A program made the position numbers and the translations under genes. Positions 47,981-58,461 of a stretch of DNA of 64,000 bases are shown in pieces. Source of the stretch: Spinacia oleracea (taxonomy: Eukaryota > Streptophyta > Magnoliopsida > Caryophyllales > Amaranthaceae). The notes beneath the pieces are model-generated. The model was not told the origin of the DNA. It saw only the letters and a program-made list of their open reading frames with translations, and did not search any database. Location: the NCBI RefSeq assembly GCF_020520425.1, contig NC_079492.1:139194361-139258360 (forward strand), in the 5' to 3' direction. Positions within the stretch are counted from its first letter, which is position 1. Each line of letters starts with the position of its first letter.

Positions 47981-49452
47981 GTGAGGTATTCCCGTTTCTT
48001 AATCTCTCTCATTCCCTTTCTCCTCCCTCAACCCTCCCGCTGCTTCTGTTTTCTTCCCTTTTCTCAAATATTTTATATTATTTGCTTCAATCAAACGCTA
48101 ATATTGAAATTTAATCTTGCGGTATATCAATTCTGCAATTTAATTTGTTTAACTTCATAAATTGAATCAAAAGTATGATAATCGCATGGAATCAATTTTA
48201 CAATTTTGCTTGGTTTTTGTTCCATATTTTGCAAAAAAGCCGCTGATTTAATTAGGACAGAGATGTCCAGATTCAATTCAATCAGAAAATTTGAAACATT
48301 AGGCATTTGGTAGCTATTTGGTGGGCGATTAGTTACCAATGATGACAGTAGGTTTATTTCGATCAAGAAATGGTCTGCAATGCGCGTAAGTAAAAGAAAA
48401 CCCAAAATTAAGACTATTAGTCATGCTTTTCAAAGTTGATTGCTTAACTTTCTTAAGGAAAGAGATTGATATCAGGGTTATATTAAAGGTCATTATGGTT
48501 TTTCTTAGATGTATAGATTATAGTTATGGTGAATTTGCGATTATTGGTAATTGGAGTGGCATGTTGCAACTGTGTAGGTTGCATTTGTTTGGATAACTAT
48601 TTTTGTCGGTTAATATCCTAGGGAGTAGAGACTAAAGAGCAATTTTTAATCTGGATTAAGGTGTAGTTGACTAACCTTTTTTATACTGCATGATTTAATT
48701 ATGAGATCTTAATATCTTATAGAAGTATTATATTGGAGTGAATCAATTGAAAGGTTACAATTTTTGAAAATCTGCTTTGCTGTTTGTTTGTATTGGTCGG
48801 ATTCCACTTTCCAAGTACTTAATTTAAATAAGGTGTATAGTTTGTTCAATGTTTTATCGCTCAGCTTAATTTTACATTGTGCCTAATGTAATATTTAAAG
48901 GCACTTTATAGTAGTTGGATCATTCTCATACCATACCCAGTATTAGACACTAAGTCTAAGTAGCGGTGCCAATTCCTCTCTTCATTTACAAAAGAACATA
49001 AATTATTCTAGTGCTATTTGATTATTGTTTCTGAACCAAGGGAGTTTGGTGTAGAATTATCAAACGTCAATCTAGACCACAGCCAAATGCTGACCTAAGG
49101 ACGTTTATGGATTAAATCTGTATTTTTAAATTTATAATTTTGGCATGGATTCTTAATTGCCTTAATGACACTATGGATCTATGATACTTGTGGAATCATC
49201 TTAAATAGTGTTGGAAATTTTATAAATTACCTTGATTCTTGCAAACATGTGGGTATCTTTCGGTGAGTGAGGCGAGATGGCATTGCTTGTTACCAATGTT
49301 GCAAGTCTTACATGTTGCCGAACTTCTGACCATCATTGATTGTCATGCATCATCAACCTATGATGTTCCTTGATTGATTATCGTAATAGTCACATATATG
49401 TTCCTATAATTTGGTAGTTCTGTAACACTACTCTTTTCGTTTCTGCTAACAG

Positions 49453-49569
49453 GATCACGTGCCACTGATTACAGTTGATGCTGCTCTTCTGCTACACTTT
49501 CTCATATTCTTTTTAGCAGTCTGTCTTGTGCTATACAGTGCAGTAACAATGATGCTTGGAAAGCTGAAG
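49453..49569 (+). pseudogene. Captured exon of an MLO-family membrane protein
   Basis: A 39-codon exon between acceptor CTAACAG and donor GTAACA reads DHVPLITVDAALLLHFLIFF then LAVCLVLYSAVTMMLGKLK. It matches the MLO signature in the third transmembrane region (VPL.S..GLHQLHIFIFFLAVFHVLYS..TM.LGRLK). MLO proteins are seven-helix plasma membrane proteins linked to powdery mildew susceptibility and other calmodulin-dependent roles. Several consensus residues are changed (HQLH is LLLH). The rest of the gene is absent. Confidence 0.8.
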
Positions 49570-50069
49570 GTAACATCATCATATTCACCTGCCAGAGTCT
49601 ACTACTATTTTGGGGAGGTGGTTGGTCATATGTTAACTGTAAAAATACTTATGCAATTATTACATTTGAGGTCACGTCCTAATCTGGAAAGCTCTGCCCT
49701 AAGTTGATGTTATGTTTGTTTTTAGGTGAGAATTAGGACTAAAAGAGCAGATTCAAGAACTTCAAACTAAGATGGCAATAATAAGCAAGCTATTGTGTTA
49801 TTAGCTTGCTTATTCTTGCCCCTGAAATGATGATTCATGATCCTAAGTCAATGCATGAATCCATTTTCAACTGCAATCTTCAATCACGATTGTTACTACT
49901 AGATCACAACTGCTATCATAACCAATGAACCCAACATATAGTCCCTTTATTTTTTGTTTGCAGTGAATTATGCAGGGTATATTATATAGAAAATGGGGAG
50001 GCAAAATTTACTTTGATTCCTTGCTAGCATGTTTGAACTATAGTTTGGGCCTTCGTGGTAATTTTTTTT

Positions 50070-50372
50070 TTTTTTTAGAATTTGGAGTGGTGATTGCAAA
50101 AGTACATATCAATCCACCCGTGGTGAGTTTGCAATTTCAGTGTCCATTGTTGGATACAAGTGGTTACATTACATCTTACTGTGCCTTATCCGTAAGATGA
50201 ATGAAAATATGCTTGGTGCCGGGTATAGTCTACCTGATCGCCTGGAAACAGTTGTAATGGTTCATATGGTCCCTTTCATTAGCGAAATTCCAGTTTTTCA
50301 GAAGATTTCCCTTATTGAAACGAATTATCTGCTTCTCCTGCGTGAGGATATTTACCTGGATAATATTTTTGG
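50070..50372 (+). other. Exon-like segment in CACTA-2, not identified
   Basis: The frame from 50140 reads SIVGYKWLHYILLCLIRKMN, AGYSLPDRLETVVMVHMVPF and LIETNYLLLLREDIYLDNIF, 89 codons open to 50409. LPDRLE faintly recalls the linker after the last transmembrane helix of plant shaker K+ channels, but this is too weak for a call. Probably another captured host fragment. Confidence 0.3.
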
Positions 50373-50389
50373 TATGCAGTTTTCTTTAC

Positions 50390-50640
50390 TCAGCCCTGTT
50401 GCTGACTGATCTGCTCCTACTGACTGATCTTCTGCTACGCTGCTGCTGCACTAGTGCAATGTTGCTGCTGATTGATATGTTGTTACGCTGTTGCTGCTGC
50501 ACTAGTGCAATGTTGCTGCTGCTGGATTATTGTTGTTGCTGCTGCTTGATTTATGTTGTTGATGTAGCTTGATTATTGTTGTTGCTGATGCTTGATTATT
50601 GTTGTTGCTGCTGCTTGATTATTGTTTTTTTTGTTTCTGG
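50390..50640 (+). repeat. GCTGCT/GTTGTT triplet-rich tract
   Basis: Repeated TTGCTGCTGCTTGATTATTG units. A similar TTGCTGTTGTTG tract lies just after the stop codon of the outer CACTA gene (56520-56715). Confidence 0.8.
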
Positions 50641-50713
50641 TTGCTGCACTTGTGTGAATGTTCTAACCGCCACATTTTGTATGTTTTACTTGATTCAGGA
50701 ACTCCCTAGGTAC

Positions 50714-50801
50714 CATGAATAATAACCAAAATTTGTTGGGCATGAATCAGAATGTGGCAGTGATCGAGTTATTACTCCCGCAACAGGTCACGAATCATAA
50801 G
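50714..50801 (+). CDS. Short exon-like segment of CACTA-2, before the array
   Basis: From an ATG at 50714 the frame reads MNNNQNLLGMNQNVAVIELL then LPQQVTNHK and stops at a GT donor (AAG|GTATTA). The matching acceptor is at 51951, beyond the tandem array. It is the counterpart of the segment at 30084-30164 in CACTA-1. Function unknown. Confidence 0.4.
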
Positions 50802-50982
50802 GTATTAGTACGATTACAGGAGTACTACATAAAACAATTATTTTTTACTTTCTTCGTTCCTAAATAGAGATGGCATTTCTTATTAGTCTATCCCAAAATA
50901 AGAAGCCACCTTACATTTAGACTTCAGCATATCACCCTTTAACAATACCTTTAACTAAGAGTTCTAACGAAAAACCACATGT

Positions 50983-51870
50983 AGGTCATATTTAGGCTAA
51001 AGTGACATTTTCGCTCCCAACTATGAACTAAAGAACCTAAGGACTCATTTTAAACTTACTAAATATTTTATATGCTTAGTTTTAACTTTCTAGGACTAAT
51101 TCCAATCCATTTATACACATTTAAGGCTCATTGTGTCGTTATAGGTCATATTTAAGCTAAAATGACATTTTCGCTCCCAACTATGAACCAAAGAACCTAA
51201 GGACTCATTTTAAACTTACTAAATGTTTTATATGCTTATTTTTAACTTTCTAGGACTCATTCCAATCCATTTATGCACATTTAAGGCTCATTGTGTCGTT
51301 ATAGGTCATATTTAGGCTAAAATGACATTTTCGCTCCCAACTATGAACCAAAGAACCTAAGGACTCATTTTAAACTTACTAAATGTTTTATATGCTTATT
51401 TTTACCTTTCTAGGACTCATTCCAATCCATTTATGCACATTTAAGGCTCATTGTGTCGTTATAGGTCATATTTAGGCTAAAATGACATTTTCGCTCCCAA
51501 CTTTGAACTTAAGAACCTAATGACTCATTTTAAACTTATTATATGATAAATATGCTTAGTTTTAAGTTTCTAAGACTTATTCTAATCTACTTATACCCAT
51601 TTAATGCTTGTTTGATAGTTATAGGTCATATTTAGGCTAAAATGAGGCATTTTCGCTCCTAACTTTAAAATAAAGAACCTAAGCACTCATTTTAAACTTA
51701 ATACATGTTTAATATGCATATTTTTAACGATCTAAGACTCGTTCCAATCTATTTATGCACCTATAGGCTCATTGGGTCGTTATAGGTCATATTTAGGCTA
51801 AAATGACATTTTCGCTCCCAACTTTGAACTAAAGAACCTAAGGACTCATTTTAGACTATTAGGACATTGT
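50983..51870 (-). repeat. 160-bp tandem array in CACTA-2
   Basis: Six copies. The phrase AGGTCATATTTAGGCTAAAA starts at 50983, 51143, 51303, 51463, 51623 and 51784. Read on the minus strand it aligns with the CACTA-1 array: TAGTTGGGAGCGAAAATG, TATGACCTATAACGAC and GTGCATAAATGGATTGGAAT correspond to TAGTTGGGATCGAAAATG, AATGACCTATATCGAC and GTGCATAACGAACTTGAAAT. The array is therefore inverted relative to the terminal exon when compared with CACTA-1 and CACTA-3. Confidence 0.95.
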
Positions 51871-51951
51871 CATTAGTTTCTTGAATGTTAAAATGTGATA
51901 TTTAATTTGTATTTAATCTAATGTTTAATTTAAATTTCTGTTTTTGTAAAG

Positions 51952-52073
51952 GTCTACACTCCGAGGATTGCGCCTTATGCGAGGAATTTGATGTGGTTTG
52001 TGAGCAATGGGCTAAGTTTTTTACCAACAAGTATTTATTATTGGCTTTAGCGCGCTTGATCGAGTTGGTTTAG
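51952..52073 (+). pseudogene. Terminal exon of CACTA-2, frameshifted
   Basis: After acceptor TTGTAAAG the frame starts VYTPRIAPYA. In a neighbouring frame from 51981 it continues EEFDVVCEQWAKFFTNKYLL and stops at 52073. The second part aligns with EELDEVRDKWATYF of CACTA-1, so a one-base slip has occurred. Confidence 0.6.
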
Positions 52074-52314
52074 TTGTTATAGAATAAATTTTATATTAAA
52101 ATGTATGTTTATGTTGAAATTGGAACATATATTTAAATGTAATATGTGCACTTTGGTTTTGGGATATATAGTATACAAAACTCCAGTTGTTGTTTTTATA
52201 TTTGTTATACAGGTTGTGTTATTCTATTATTGTTTTGACAGGTTTCTATATTTGGTGCAAGGCACTCTAGGTATCCCTAAACAAAATTATAATTTTCCCG
52301 CCAAAAGTGCTTTT

Positions 52315-52680
52315 TTGCAGCGTACATATATGTTGTACGCTGCAACAAGGGAAAAAAATTTCGCAAAAATTCAGACTTGTTGCAGCGTACAAATAAATGT
52401 ACGCTGCAAAAAATTAAGTAATTCAGACTTGTTGCAGCGTACAAATAAATGTACGCTGCAAAAAGTTGAGTCTTTTGCAGCGTACATATGTACGCTGCAA
52501 CAAGTCCAAAATTCTGCCAATTTTTTGGCACTTGTTGCAGCGTACATCTAAAAGCCCGCTGCAACAAATCACTTTTTGCAGCGAACATTGTACGCTGCAA
52601 CAAGTTCAGATTTGTTGCAGGCCCCCCAGTTGCAGCATACGATGTACGCTGCAACAGGGGTCTAAAAGCCCGCTGCAATA
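52315..52680 (+). repeat. Subterminal repeats of CACTA-2
   Basis: At least a dozen TTGCAGCGTACA / TGTACGCTGCAA motifs, often as close inverted pairs (TGCAGCGTACATATGTACGC with TGCA). The left end (46550-46730) has five. Short ORFs across this region are repeat artefacts. Confidence 0.9.
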
Positions 52681-54248
52681 AGGGTTTTTTCTACTAGTGA
52701 AATTTTTGTTAGTTAATTGTTTAATCAGCCTGCAGTCAGGCTTCTTGGTTCTGTGTTGTTGTGTGTTGTGTGATGAAGAGTATTGCATCTCGTGGTTCTT
52801 TGTTTCTTCTTGGATTAGTAGCAGGGATGCAGGGTGTTTGTTTATGTCTTTAGGTTGCCAACCAGAACTGATGCCAAATCAACTAAAATATCAAGTTATT
52901 TAACTGAAATCCTAGGGACAGAACCGGTCAGTACTGAACTGATAAGAATTGATCTGATAAGAACTTATCTGATCAAAACTGATCAGAACACTTAGAACTG
53001 ACCAGAACTAACTGTCGTGTGTTCTCGCCCTCTCACTTGTCTCTCGTGTTCTGCACAATTCAAGAGAAACTATAAGGCTGTGGGTCATATATTTTACTTT
53101 AGGTGATGGCACCTCAAAGCGTCTATCTAAGTGCTACGGGGTAAATTTCAATGATGACTAAGGAATTTTCTGTTTAGCAGTTTAGTAATAGACTAGTAGT
53201 ATGTAAATCTTAATGTTTCGTGACTGAATCCGCTTCTTTCATAGAAAGAAACTCTGCAAGTTTATGGATTCAGGTAGTTTAACTATGCAAGTGTATGAAT
53301 CCTGCCTTTTAGACTGGTAGTTGTTTGTCCGAGCTGTCCAACAATTGCACTGATTGTCGTATGGTTTTGTTGCTGTTTGCAAATATTACTAAATGTTTAT
53401 TGTGGATCTTATTTATGATTTCGGAACAAGGAAACTGTATTCCTGAGATAAATTATTTGTGTTCTGGAAATTGTATAGAAAATGTTTAGGAGAATTGACT
53501 TCTCTTTTCTAAAATGGAATTTTTCTTTCATGCCCCCCTTGAAAACAAGTGTTCGTGAAACTGGCTTATATGACGTCTCTTTTTGTTTGTGGGTTAATTA
53601 TGATGTTGTTTACAAAACAGAGTTTTCCCAGAGACTTTTGAGAGGTCGCAACTCTCCCAGCTACCCAATACTCTCAAGAGGCCTTCCTTTCTGTCCTCCC
53701 TTCCCTTTTATTTACAATTTGGAATAATAAGACAAAAGCAATTAAAACAGCAGCTAGTGTATAAGACAACAGGCTTAATGAGCATTGTGTTCGTTGCCAC
53801 CCAGTGTAGTGGTGCCTCCCTTTGCCAGAGTATCTGCAGCTTCAGTGTTCCCAGTGCCCAGTTGTCATTTCTGTCGCCTCCTTTCATATGTACGGAAAAC
53901 ATCAAGTGGGTGAGGTGAGTGTGTAGCATATACATATTGTTAAGTATAGCCAAATAGCAAATTGAAAGAATAGAATGGGCTTGTTTTAGTTCCTGATTTA
54001 TTTTTGTTATCTTTCCATGTTTGTTGTCATCCCGAACTCCCGAACTCCTGCTGCTTGTAATTTCTGTTACATACTTTGTTGAACTATACAAATAATGATC
54101 TCTCAACCATAGATGAGCAAATCTTGTATGTGATCACTTAGAAGTTAGAAGTTAGAAGCATAGATCTTGCTGATATTTACATGTATATTTTGTTTGCTGC
54201 CTGCTTATGTTGTTGCAACAGTCTTATAGTTTCTCTTGAATTGTGCAG

Positions 54249-56503
54249 AAGGATTCACAGTGCCTGAAGAACGTAGAAGGTACGTGTTAGGGCGAGCTTC
54301 AATTCGGTGGAGATGTTTCAAGGCTAGATTAAGGAAAGTCTTCATGTACGAGTCTAAGGGAGAGAATGAAAATGTGATAATAAGGACTCCACCTCCGTTG
54401 TATGGATGGATAACACAAACTGATTGGGACAAATTCATTGCAACATATACTGATCCTAAGTTCAAGGTACTTTCAATACTCCATGTCACTAATGCATAGT
54501 TACTACACATTCAAAAGAATTTTGTGCACTAACTTTTATGTGAATCATATGGATAGGAACTAAGTGACTTGAATCGAGAAAGGGCAAAACACAATACTTC
54601 AAGATATCGTGGAGGTCGAAAAGGGTACTTGTATTATGAAGAAGAGATTGTAAGTTCAGAACGATCACATATAATCTAACACTGAAAACTTAAACATATG
54701 ATTCTTATTCTTATGATTATTATTTTATATTGTTAGGCCGAAGAGCTTCAGGAACAAGGAGTCCAACTCACTGATGTGCCTCGACATTTTGTTTGGTTAA
54801 GAGCCCAATTTCGTAACAATATTAGTTTGTTAATACGTTGTATTCTTAGGTGCTTAATTATGATGTAAACTTTCTTGTGTAATAGTGCCCTCGCCAACCT
54901 CCAGGCTCCAAGGAAAGTGGATATTATGTTGGTCGCTACATGATTGAAACAATAGCTTTGAGGCAAATGTTCATTCGTGAAAAGGTATTACTTGCTTCTG
55001 ATGCATTGAAACTCATGCTTATTTTTTATTCTATAATCTATTGCATCGAAACTCTCTTCCTATTTCTACTATATTTGCTGTATTTGAAGTATTTTTGGGG
55101 TCTTTGGATTGTTTGCTGGATTTTGTTTTATTCTGGAATAAAGCACTGTTGTTTGGTTGTGGACAATGTGCTTGGCTTTTAATGTCTTAACATCTTTTCT
55201 GAAATAGCAAATTGATCTTCTGATAATATAGTAGGGCCATTCTTTTCAGCTTATGCGAAATCAAATCAGTTCCATTAAAATTAGTTGATCATGTGATAAA
55301 AGCATTAGTGAATTAGCAATAGTCAATATTAAGGTGGGAATTTTCCGAAATCGAGGAACTGAAGAACTCTAGATGGTTCATTTGGTAATTAGTAATTCAG
55401 ATTTGATAAGTTAATCGTCTGGTGTAGTTGCATTTGTCCACAAGGTAGTTTGGCTACTGTCACTAGTGGTCTTTGCTGCTGTCATTTGATTTTCATTACT
55501 TTCCTACAAGTTTGTTCCTAAAATACAATTGAAGCGTTTTAAAAAAACAAAAAATGCCAAAGTTGTAACTATCTTTTTCTATGGAGAACTGAGAACAGAA
55601 ACTTAATCATAGAAACATGATGAGGTTTGTATGACTAGCAATATGTCTTCCAGTTCTGAAATGTAATTTGCAACCAAATTTCCTAGTCTATATTATGATC
55701 AGTAAGAGTGAAGTAAGAAAGCTATGATTTCTTGTGACATCATAAATATCATGATAGACTTTTAGCACACCATTCCTTCAGCAAAAGCCGTGGGCAAAGT
55801 GGAACTTGAATCGTAAGCACAGCATGACTATGACAGGTAAGCTCACTGTGATACAGAATAGTAGAACACTGGTATATTGTGATATTGCAAACTCTATTCC
55901 ATGATTTAGTATTCAGGGTTCTTGTACTAGTGATTCTCCTGTAAATCTCCTTCAGTCCATCCTCCTCTCCCAAGTTCCATCAAAGTGAAAAAGTCCCACA
56001 GCTACTTAAGTAGCAATAGACTCAAGAGCTTGCACATAGTTCACATGCCATTGATGGATAAGATACGATCAAAGAGGGCTATTATAGCTCTCTTATATCA
56101 CATTTGGACTTGACACTATCAAACTTGATGCTGACCAGGATTGTTCATACGGGGGAATGTTTCACGCACTCAAAGCCCAGCTCATGTTTTGCAGCTTACC
56201 TCCTGTCTTGGTTAGCAGTGAACTAAAAGTACCCAGTTTCGTAACAGTGGATGATGAGACTTTCTTAATCAGTTTCATTGGACTGATGGAGTGGATTAAG
56301 TTTTATCTAATGTATTTGCAAGAGTTATACTATAATAAATACTGACCATATAAATACTTGTCTTGTAGTATTTTGCCAAAACTCCCACGTATTCTCAAAC
56401 TACGATTAACGAGCTAAGGGAGAGGTGGATCTCATATGTTACCGAATATTCCCAACCAAATAACGATGAAGATGAAGATGATGATGACGATGATCTAGTG
56501 TGA
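54249..56503 (+). pseudogene. Outer CACTA gene, 3' exons: Ptta/En/Spm-type domain and end of a Ulp1/C48-like domain
   Basis: Exons with GT/AG borders: 54249-54466 (GFTVPEERRRYVLGRASIRW, LYGWITQTDWDKFIATYTDP), 54557-54649 (ELSDLNRERAKHNTSRYRGG, KGYLYYEEEI), one from 54737 (AEELQEQGVQLTDVP), 54886-54984 (CPRQPPGSKESGYYVGRYMI) and 56369-56503 (YFAKTPTYSQTTINELRERW, acidic tail, TGA). The first exons fit plant En/Spm PF03004-type proteins (an ELS..N...R.K..H..GS-like block). The fourth is the end of a Ulp1 cysteine protease domain, but the residue where the catalytic cysteine is expected (xCGYY) is serine. The front of the protease, with its His and Asp, is missing, so the gene is internally deleted and probably non-functional. 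Confidence 0.7.
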
Positions 56504-56519
56504 CTTAAGCTAGCTCATC

Positions 56520-56717
56520 AAGGAGATGGTTGTTGTTGTTCCTGCTGCAGTTGTTGCTGTTGCTGCAGTCTGTTCCTGCTGCAGACGTTGCTGTTGTTGT
56601 TGAGTTCTTGTTGTTGCTGTTGAGTTCTTGCTGTTGTTGTTGAGTTCTTGCGGTTCCTGTCTGTTGTTGTTCAGTTCGTGCTGTTGCTGTTGAGTTCCTG
56701 CGGTTGTTGTTGAGTTT
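56520..56717 (+). repeat. GTTGTTGCTGTTGAGTTCTT microsatellite-like tract
   Basis: Imperfect repeats of TTGTTGTTGAGTTCTTG/CTGTTGCTG directly after the outer CACTA stop codon, then a T10 run. Confidence 0.85.
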
Positions 56718-56999
56718 TTTTTTTTTCACAGTGATATTGGATTTTTTTTACAGTGATTTTTATTTTTATTTTATCAATGAATAATAGAATTTTGTTATTG
56801 AATGAACAATATTATTTTGTTATTGAATGGAATGATTGTTTGGAAAGATCGTGTGGATATAATTTTTGTTCTATCATTTTAGATTTGTTTTACATACTAG
56901 AATCGTAATATCCTCTTTTTAAATAATATTAATAAAAAATGCGTGGGCTGTTTTTAAATAATATTAAAAAAAGGGGGTAGAATATAGAACGTTTGTGTA

Positions 57000-57350
57000 A
57001 GGAAACAACTTTATATCTTAATATTAAACATGAAGTATATAGTACGCCTATGTACGGAAGATGTTCTGTATCTCAATATTTCATAGGAAGAATAGAGGAC
57101 GGTTATGTACGGGAGGCGCGCTTTATTATAGAGTATAGGAGACGGTTATGTACGCTAACCGTTCTATATTCCTTCTTCATTTCCTGATTTTAGGAAGGGA
57201 ATAGAGGACGCTTATCTCTTATCACTGTACTTTATGACTAGGTATATAAAACGCTTCTTTTACCCGTTTTATAAACTTTATAGCGCGTTGAGTTGGAGAA
57301 CGGCTCTAAGGCGTCCTATAAAGTGTATTTCAACAGTACTCTATGCCCTT
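57000..57350 (+). repeat. Right subterminal repeats of the outer CACTA
   Basis: GAATAGAGGACGGTTATGTA and relatives recur at 57090, 57130 and 57190, with inverted AACCGTTCTATATT. The left end has GAATAGAGGACGGTTAAATT (34242). Confidence 0.7.
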
Positions 57351-57363
57351 TTTTGTAGTAGTG

Positions 57364-57819
57364 CTATGTTGTGGATGTTGGCATGTTGCTGCTGTTGCGT
57401 ATTTTAACTTTTATATAATAATCAAAGTAACTCTTTTTTTGCTAGCACAAAGTCATTCATTGATTGATGTTGTTGCATTTGTTTCTTCGTGTGTCATACT
57501 GAGTACTTCGTATTTGATATATGATGTATTTTAGGTGAATTTTGGGGTAAATTCCCACTTATTTAATGTTATAAGTTTAATTAATTGTATTTAAATGTTT
57601 TACTTTTTATTTTTATATTGTTGATATGGTTAACGGTGAGTTAATCTTGGGTTAACTTACCGGAAAGTTAGTTTGAGGTCCTAAAGGGTGAAAAAAAAAG
57701 TGTAGGTCCTAAAGGGTGAAAAACATGAAAGGTGAGTCCCCATTGTTTAGCTTAACTCCATCAACTTATATGGAGTATTTAATTGAGAGATTTAAAAAAA
57801 AAAAAAAAAAGCAGGTTAA
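57364..57819. other. Non-coding stretch right of the outer CACTA
   Basis: AT-rich. Contains the inverted partner (57640-57775) of 26925-27060 and an A17 run at 57794. No gene. Confidence 0.45.
57640..57775 (+). repeat. Inverted repeat partner of 26925-27060
   Basis: Contains ACCGGAAAGTTAGT, GGTGAAAAAAAAAGTGTAGG, GTCCCCATTG and GCTTAACTCC in the same order as the complement of 26925-27060. A phrase, GGTCCTAAAGGGTGAAAAA, is doubled here. Confidence 0.6.
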
Positions 57820-57972
57820 ATATTTTCGGGTACCCTGTGACCCGACCCGGTTTAATCGGGTACCCGGTTTTTGCGGGTCGGGTCATGGGCCGACTTTTTC
57901 ATTACCTGCAAAAGCTGGTACCCGACTTTCCGGGTACCCGATAAGCCGGGCACCCGCTAATGAACACCCCTA
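57820..57972. repeat. GGGTACCCG-rich repeat
   Basis: ACCCGACCCGG, GGGTACCCGG and GGGTCGGGTCATGGGCC motifs, ending TGAACACCCCTA. Related to 23597-24055 in inverted orientation. Confidence 0.6.
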
Positions 57973-58154
57973 GAAGTTGGTATGAGTGGTTAAGGGTCTC
58001 TTGCTCCTTAACCAATTAAGATCTCAGGTTCGAGCCTCGGGTATGGAAAAAACTTCAAATTGGAGGGATGTTGCCCATCGAGGTACACATGCACCCGCGG
58101 GAGATTAGTCCACTCGGCAAAGGTGTTGGGAACTCCTCATAATAGAAAAATAAA
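57973..58154 (+). mobile_element. tRNA-derived SINE-like element
   Basis: Starts with TTGGTATGAGTGGTTAAGG (A-box-like) and has GGTTCGAGCCT (B box) at 58028-58038, the internal pol III promoter layout. A 110-bp unrelated tail ends in AAAAATAAATAAAT. It abuts an eroded Helitron end. No clear target duplication. Confidence 0.55.
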
Positions 58155-58461
58155 TAAATTAAGTCTCGTGCATCCACTAATATTATAAAATTATAATTTG
58201 ACCATCTTTTTATAAAATATTTGAGTAGCAAAGAATTATTCGAAAATAAAATACTCTGTAGTATGGAGTACAAAAGATTTTGACAGATTTTCAAAAGATT
58301 AATAAACTTTTAGTCAAATATACTCAATTTTTTTCATTCATATTTATTGAAACAGATAAATGAATAAAAAAAAGAATTCGGTGGCAAAAAATTTCATCAA
58401 AAAATGACACGTGTCATTCATGATGTCTATTTTATTACTCCGTATAGTGTAATGTAATAGA
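58155..58461 (-). mobile_element. Helitron copy, eroded 3' end
   Basis: On the minus strand it starts A|TCTATTACATTACACTATAC and contains CATGAATGACACGTGTCATT and AAAAAGATGGTCAAATTATA in the same order as the Helitron at 21340-21812. The GC hairpin and CTAG end have decayed (GGATGCACGAGAC). Confidence 0.65.

Larger units (their letters stand above)
46520..52699 (+). mobile_element. CACTA-2: element with captured VPS9-like and MLO-like exons
   Basis: Ends CACTAGTAGAAAAAACCC and complement, target duplication AAA (46517-46519 and 52700-52702). Subterminal repeats are TTGCAGCGTACA and complements, dense at both ends (46550-46730 and 52315-52680). The 6180-bp body holds pieces of at least two unrelated host genes, a 160-bp array and a frameshifted terminal exon. 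No transposase was seen. It inserted into an intron of the outer CACTA. Confidence 0.93.
34211..57363 (+). mobile_element. Outer CACTA element, 23 kb, with two nested insertions
   Basis: Terminal repeats CACTACTACAAAA at 34211 and its complement ending at 57363, with the target duplication CTA on both sides (34208-34210 and 57364-57366). Subterminal motifs around AATAGAGGACGGTTA occur at both ends (34245-34365 and 57080-57310). Removing the LTR retrotransposon (35834-46303 plus one 5-bp target copy) and CACTA-2 (46520-52699 plus one AAA) leaves about 6.5 kb, a normal size. What remains encodes parts of a Ptta/En/Spm-type (PF03004-like) protein followed by the end of a Ulp1-like domain. No TNP2 transposase was found. 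Confidence 0.88.

Noticed and set aside
50140-50409. Shaker-type K+ channel exon
   Set aside because: Only a LPDRLE-like phrase matches; the surrounding residues do not follow the family.
57973-58050. tRNA gene
   Set aside because: A- and B-box-like motifs are present but no cloverleaf with paired acceptor stem; a SINE-like origin fits better.
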